64,000 nucleotides of DNA from Osedax fenrisi (taxonomy: Eukaryota > Annelida > Polychaeta > Sabellida > Siboglinidae), in the NCBI GenBank assembly GCA_964019155.1, contig OZ025240.1:26518036-26582035 (forward strand). The letters run 5' to 3'. This document shows positions 51,810 through 64,000 of this stretch, one piece after another. The position numbers and the translations under genes were made by a program. The stretch's first letter is position 1. Every line of letters starts with the position of its first letter. Under the pieces are notes generated by a model, which was not told where the DNA came from, ran no database searches, and saw nothing but the letters and a program-made list of their open reading frames with translations.

Positions 51810-52165
51810 AGTTATGTAAAGAAGATTTGATTGCAGAAATTTGATTTTATAAAAAAACTTTATAAAAACATGAATCTGAACAATATTATAACAAATTTTA
51901 AAACTATGTATAACGAAGTAATAAATTTTTTTCCAGAAATTCAAATCATTTATAAATTACTTATGGCATCATATGTTCGTGTGATGCTGAAAGGTCTTTC
52001 AGTTCTTTAAGAAGATTAAAGATATGGCTAAGAAATAGCATGACGTAGAGAAGATTAAATGCGCTTATGATTTGCAATATCCAAAAAGAAAAATTGGAAG
52101 AATAAGACATAGATGACATATTAAAGTAATTTATAAATAATTCATTTGAGAGAAGAAGTATTATA
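51810..52165 (+). pseudogene. hAT transposase C-terminal relic (dimerisation domain)
   Basis: From about 51992 the frame reads AERSFSSLRRLKIWLRNSMT, stop, RRLNALMICNIQKEKLEE, stop, DIDDILK, stop, FINNSFERRSIIFGK. This is the conserved C-terminal dimerisation domain of hAT transposases (SAERSFSxLRRLKTWLRxxM). The preceding FFPEIQIIYKLLMASYVRV fits the helix before it. Stop codons kill it. It lies 265 bp left of a hAT-type element and may or may not be related. Confidence 0.8.
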
Positions 52166-52429
52166 TTTGGTAAATAATTTTTGTGAATAAATATATATAT
52201 ATATAATATAAATATATATATATATAAATATTCGATTTTTTTCCAATATCCCCCTATATTAAAAGTAAAGTTTTACCCCTGATAAATGGTTTCAAAAAAC
52301 TTTCTAAAACTTTCATAACAAATCCAAACATGTATCTATTAATAGATCACTATAGATCACCTATACTATAATATCTCTAGGTTATATCCCTATATGATAC
52401 GTTATGCTATCTTTAGGGTAGACTATAAC

Positions 52430-53387
52430 CAGTGATGGGCAGGATCGCGATCATTAATCGGCGATCTGATCGGGATCGGGTAAGAAAGAGAGGATCGGGA
52501 TCGGCAAAGGATCGGGTAACGAATGGAGTATCGGGAAAACTATATGGATCGGCGATCCCGATCCATAAAAAAGAATCGGTGCCCATCATTGCATATACAA
52601 TAATCAATATTATTATATGTATAAGAATATTAACAATATTTTCGTATTAAATTGATATGATATTGTTTTGATCATTATTTTGTAATGTTTTCCAAGTTAC
52701 TGCAAGACTAGGTAAAATACCAGTAAACTCGGACCACTTTTGAAATAAAATTCGGACCACTCTTGAATAAGATTCGGCCCATTTTAAAATAACTATATAT
52801 ATATATAGTATACTTCTATAATATAGGTTAAAGCATAAAAGTGGTCCGAGTTTTCTTCATAAGTGGTCCGAGTTTATTTCAAAAGTGGTCCCAGTTTACC
52901 TGGTCCGATTTACCCGGTAAAACCTACGTAATAGTTATATAATAATTGTTACTTTAATAGAATTTAATCAATTATTATCATATAAGTAAACCTCCGACTT
53001 TGACTCAACGTACATTGTACGTCGTACAATATGTAGATATGTGTTAACAATTCGATGCATTTATATAAATAAATTATATTTAATTCACTAGATCATATAC
53101 ATAATGTATAATGCATTAATATATGTATTTAATTCAATTGAATTATTATTGAAATATAATACATATTATTTGCACTTATTAACAATTTATATTACATAGG
53201 TATTATACCTAGGATACCTATATATATATTGTTTAGAATTATGAAATAAAATAGTATTAAATAATATCGGGATCGGGAAATAATCGGGTAACTAATTGAA
53301 GATCGGGATCTGAAAAAGGATCGCATAAGAGAATATATAGAAGATCGGGATCGCCAATCAGAAAAAAAGGATCGATGTCCATCACTG
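52430..53387. mobile_element. hAT-type non-autonomous element with 8-bp target duplication
   Basis: The left end is CAGTGATGGGCAGGATCG and the right end GGATCGATGTCCATCACTG, an inverted pair. ACTATAAC flanks it at 52422-52429 and again at 53388-53395, a perfect 8-bp duplication as expected for hAT. GATCGGG repeats fill both subterminal regions (52440-52575 and 53265-53375). A second internal end-like sequence GTGCCCATCATTGC at about 52580 suggests partial internal duplication. The interior holds a nested MITE and no transposase. Confidence 0.85.
52718..52915. mobile_element. MITE, GTAAACTCGGACC family, copy 2, nested
   Basis: CCAGTAAACTCGGACCACTT on the left and AAGTGGTCCCAGTTTACCTG on the right, with GGTCCGAGTTT-type motifs repeated inside. 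GGTAAAA occurs just outside both ends, a possible 7-bp target duplication. It is inserted in the hAT-type element. Confidence 0.75.
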
Positions 53388-53395
53388 ACTATAAC

Positions 53396-54419
53396 TCTTA
53401 ATGACCCAAGTATTCCCACACTCTATAATGTCAGTGATGATGTTTTCTCACATTTCACTTGATAATTTAATATGAATTTTGGATAAAAACTTAACTCATA
53501 TACAATATGATAATTCATAAATAAATTAAGTAATAATTCATATTTAACGTATTATACAAATAGAAGTATTAAATTTATTAAAAAAGTATTAAAATGAGAA
53601 AAATAATTCTACACAGCAAAATTCTAACAAATTATATATTGTATAAAAACCGATAAAGACAATAATATATACCTAAACAATTCAACTAATATGTATTTGT
53701 ACTTTGAAAGAGCTAATTATGCATTCTTATAATAGTGTATATATATATATATTTGATAATAGATAATAATTATAATTAATAATATATTATAATAGATTAA
53801 TTAATAATTATTAATCAATATAATTTTTATATTGACATAATTTGTATTTTTTATATTAATAATAAATAATTTAGAATTACTAGAAGGATGGTATATTTAT
53901 TTATTTTGTTATGAATGAGCTAATTAAATTAAAGAATTGTTATTCTCCAATTAACCTGTAAGTATCTAACTAAATGCATTTTAACACTAGTGATTATCAT
54001 ATTGTGTGTATTATAAATATTATATATGAGCATGGTAGAGTTAAATACAGCTATATACATGAATTCAATAGGTTGTACTATGTATCAGATTTTATTAGTG
54101 TATATAATAAATACTATTATGAGATGGACATGCATCGAACATATTATATTGCATATCATTAATATATTATAATGTACATTTTGTATTTGATAACTAGTAA
54201 ATGAGTATTACATTGTATATTTTACAGGTGTAAACATGGAAGTAAATATTTTATAAAATTATATTATTTTTATAGGGTAGTATTCAACATGCGTTAAATA
54301 AAATAAGTGAATATTATAATTAATATCAATATTATTATTTATTATAAACATTTTTTTATAATTAATACTTATAATTAAATATACATTTTATTTATTAAAA
54401 ATATTGATACATTGGAAGG
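53396..54419. other. AT-rich non-coding DNA
   Basis: No gene or recognisable repeat. A 62-codon frame at 53974-54162 has no supporting feature. Confidence 0.45.
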
Positions 54420-54650
54420 GTTACAATCAAAAAAAGGACGAGTTGAGGGTTAAAGGTTACATTTTAAATGCAAATAAATTTGTATAGGCTAACTTTGGGA
54501 TGTAATGCAGCTAAAAAAAATTAAACCAATTAAACTAAATAACCCACAAATATCTATAAAAAATATATATATATATATATATATATACTATTAACTCGTA
54601 TTTCAAATGTAACCTTTAACTCTCAACTCGTCCTTTTTGATCGTCTCCCC
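54420..54650. mobile_element. MITE with GGACGAGTTGAG ends
   Basis: ATCAAAAAAAGGACGAGTTG, then AGGGTTAAAGGTTACATTT, on the left is mirrored at 54604-54642 with few changes. About 230 bp with a (TA)n in the middle (54566-54586). Non-coding. It lies just beyond the 3' end of TMCO1. Confidence 0.75.
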
Positions 54651-54791
54651 ATTGGCATACTAATTATTATTATTATAATAATTAGAAATAACTAGTATAT
54701 AACTACATATATATAACATACTAAATACATTAAATAACTATTATTTAAATGAAATAGGTTATTCTTTCAAAACTAATAAACAATTAGTAAT

Positions 54792-54797
54792 TTTATT
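54792..54797 (-). terminator. Candidate polyadenylation signal of TMCO1
   Basis: TTTATT on the plus strand, AATAAA on the minus strand, about 220 bases after the TMCO1 stop codon. Other AT-rich hexamers are possible. Confidence 0.35.
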
Positions 54798-55014
54798 AAA
54801 TCAATAACAATAAATTTCATAAATATATAAATACATAATTAATACAAAACTATACAATATACTATACCATCGTTATATAATGAACAATTGTAAGAAGATG
54901 AATATTCAAAATAAAGCTAATATTAAAATCTATGAACAAGGTTAAATAATTCTCAATATATAAATATACACTTTGTCAATCTGTAAAACTTATATACATG
55001 TATTAGAGTGGAGT

Positions 55015-62232
<7,218 letters not shown>

Positions 62233-62875
62233 TTTAAATTACATATATTTTATATTTTTAAATAATATTCAATAATAGCGATAATAGTAAAACGGATGTT
62301 GATACACGTCATATGTTTATTATTTCAAATAATAAATTTATAAATTTTATTCAATTTTATTTTTCAATATGTTGGATTTTTTTACGATATTTACTAAAGG
62401 TGGAATTGTATTATGGTACTTTCAAAATACAACTTCCAATTTCACCACGTCTATCAATACATTGATAAGAAGTATAGTATTACAAGTACGTACAACAATA
62501 AATATATATTTAAAATATACAATGATACAAATGTTGATAATAATTATAATAATTGAGTATAATAATTAATTAATATACATATATGTAATATAATTAATAT
62601 ATATGAGTATTATATAATATATATTCTATTAATTCACATTTTCATAATTATCTGCATTAACATATGTTCAACATAATGTTGAATATTATAAATATTTTGT
62701 TGTTGCATCATCGTCAGTCGGCCTGCCGCGAGTAACTCACCAAGTGATCATGTTGATATCTAAACGTATATTCAATTTAAAAATTAGATGTGTTTAGTTT
62801 AAAATTAAAGTGACAAATTAATAGTATTAATTTTTAGATAAGTTATTAAGTCATTCTCTATGATTAGAATATATT
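62233..62875. other. Region upstream of the TMCO1 start codon
   Basis: AT-rich. At 62730-62745 the minus strand has ATGATCACTTG directly followed by a GTGAGT donor, and CGCGGCAGGCCG lies just beyond it. This may mark an upstream untranslated exon, but nothing confirms it. No other gene is seen. Confidence 0.3.
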
Positions 62876-63456
62876 AATCGTGAATACCTAATTTGGCCGC
62901 CTATATATTTTAAAGTTCAAGTTGGGCGTGCCTATATGTGTCAATCAAATAAAAAAGTTATGCTCTCTTGTACGGTAGCAAGTAACCTCGTACGAGGTAA
63001 TCTTGTACGAGTAATTTCGTACGACTTGTTAAATTTAATTTATTTCATAATAATACAGTTTTTATACAATTATATATAATAACTTATTATATATTGATAT
63101 CATATATTGTATTATATATATTCGTATAAGAACTGTATAATTATGAAATAAATTAAATTTAATAAGTCGTACGAAATTACCTCGTACGGGATTACCTCGT
63201 ACGAGATTACTGGCATTCTCTTGTACATTTAAAAATATTCTTTACTAGTAACATCTATAGAAAAATCTATCAATAGAATATAATATATGTATTTAATAAA
63301 TACACAAATGTTTAGGTTTAGTTTTGGTTTTGGGTTAATATTATATATATACACATTGATTGACATATACTATATCATATAGTCTATATGTGACATATAG
63401 GCACGTCCAACTTGAACTTTGAAATATATCAGTGGGCAATTTTGGTATTCACGATT
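62876..63456. mobile_element. Outer inverted-repeat element (AATCGTGAATACC)
   Basis: AATCGTGAATACCTAATTTG, AAAGTTCAAGTTGGGCGTGC and TCAATCAA on the left are mirrored on the right (TTGATTGA, GCACGTCCAACTTGAACTTT, AATTTTGGTATTCACGATT). Arms are about 85 bp. A smaller palindrome is inserted in the middle. Target duplication is uncertain. Non-coding. Confidence 0.75.
62974..63216. mobile_element. Inner palindromic MITE with 10-bp target duplication
   Basis: The arms (CCTCGTACGAGGTAATCTTG, TAATTTCGTACGACTT, TTAAATTTAATTTATTTCAT) are mirrored almost perfectly around a TA-rich centre. TCTCTTGTAC directly flanks it at 62964-62973 and 63217-63226. A duplication of 9-10 bp is what Mutator-like elements make, but the superfamily assignment is inference. 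Confidence 0.8.
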
Positions 63457-63963
63457 GAAATATCCTTATCCTTGAGAATGCCTTAATAATCCTCCTATGT
63501 GTCAACACTATAAACTACTATAATGTAATATTTCCGAGCACTCCCATCTAAACCGAAATAAAGAGACTATATTACATGTCGCTTAATTATAAGGCCTCCA
63601 GTTAATACATGTATTAGAAATCGTCATATTTAATGGTAACAGAATTATTCTCATGTATCTCCTTATTAGTTACATTGATTGTTGATTGATTGTATATTTT
63701 ATTTTATAATGGTATATACTAATAGTAAATACATTTAACTATGAATAATATTATAAAAATAGATCCATACAAATAATTAGAATAAACTTGCGAAGTCATT
63801 ATAGTCTCTGTATAAAATCACTTTTCATTACGTAAATTACATTCGAATCAACCCGACGGTAGAAGAGAATAATGTAAGCATAATCTATTGTGAAAACTAC
63901 ATTAACTACATCAACTTAACGTATGCGATATGATAAGGTATAATGATAACGTATTGCTGACAG
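63457..63963. other. Non-coding DNA
   Basis: AT-rich, no repeat or gene identified. Confidence 0.45.
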
Positions 63964-64000
63964 GAAAGAGGAGGATACAACAGTTTCGAACACGATGCGT
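63964..64000 (+). CDS. Possible exon cut by the window edge
   Basis: ATTGCTGACAG ends at 63963 and could be an acceptor. The 37 bases after it are unusually G-rich for the window and open in one frame (KEEDTTVSNTMR). Too short to identify. Confidence 0.15.

Overview
The window is AT-rich (roughly three quarters A+T by eye) eukaryotic nuclear DNA from an animal, most likely an invertebrate. The evidence is a complete spliced TMCO1 gene, the last two exons of a peptide-type rhodopsin-family GPCR, GT-AG introns of hundreds to thousands of bases, several non-LTR retrotransposon lineages, tRNA-derived SINEs, many small inverted-repeat DNA transposons and long microsatellites. The species cannot be named from the sequence. 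There is no bacterial, phage, CRISPR or rRNA signal.

Real genes are sparse. (1) TMCO1 lies on the minus strand, 62232 down to 55015, in seven exons. All splice phases join to one 180-residue protein, although no exon exceeds 145 bases. (2) A GPCR lies on the plus strand, with exons at 43618-43723 and 47942-48376. It is partial: the exons for TM1 to mid-TM5 are not visible here. (3) At 601-721 and 1952-2065 on the minus strand is a duplicated exon-like pair of unknown product. A few weaker exon-like frames (13515-13718, 30151-30240, 63964-64000) are listed with low confidence.

The rest is repeats. 1-5.1 kb: SINE, exon duplicates and foldback elements built on a GCTGCTATTAT motif. 6-15 kb: a 195-bp tandem array, a 530-bp palindrome, a LINE relic and a 35/70-bp array, bracketed by a 12-bp inverted repeat. 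15-24 kb: LINE relics and a stretch of lower A+T. 23.7-29.0 kb: a TA-flanked transposon that split an older LINE and carries a nearly pure (TAC)488 array. 31-36 kb: a 69-bp minisatellite, a 3.27-kb CACTG-ended element and a second foldback. 36.6-38.3 kb: a hAT-like transposase relic and a truncated MITE. 38.8-41.8 kb: a 5'-truncated LINE with an intact frame. 44.3-46.9 kb: a decayed L2/CR1-like LINE inside the GPCR intron. 50-54.7 kb: several MITEs, a hAT relic and a hAT-type element with a perfect 8-bp target duplication. 55-62 kb: TMCO1, its introns filled with a microsatellite, MITEs, a SINE and an L2-like LINE. 62.9-63.5 kb: nested palindromic elements.

The most noteworthy things are the small-transposon families whose boundaries can be proven from target duplications, including one inserted into a LINE frame and one surviving as a bare 27-bp hairpin, and the very large trinucleotide array.
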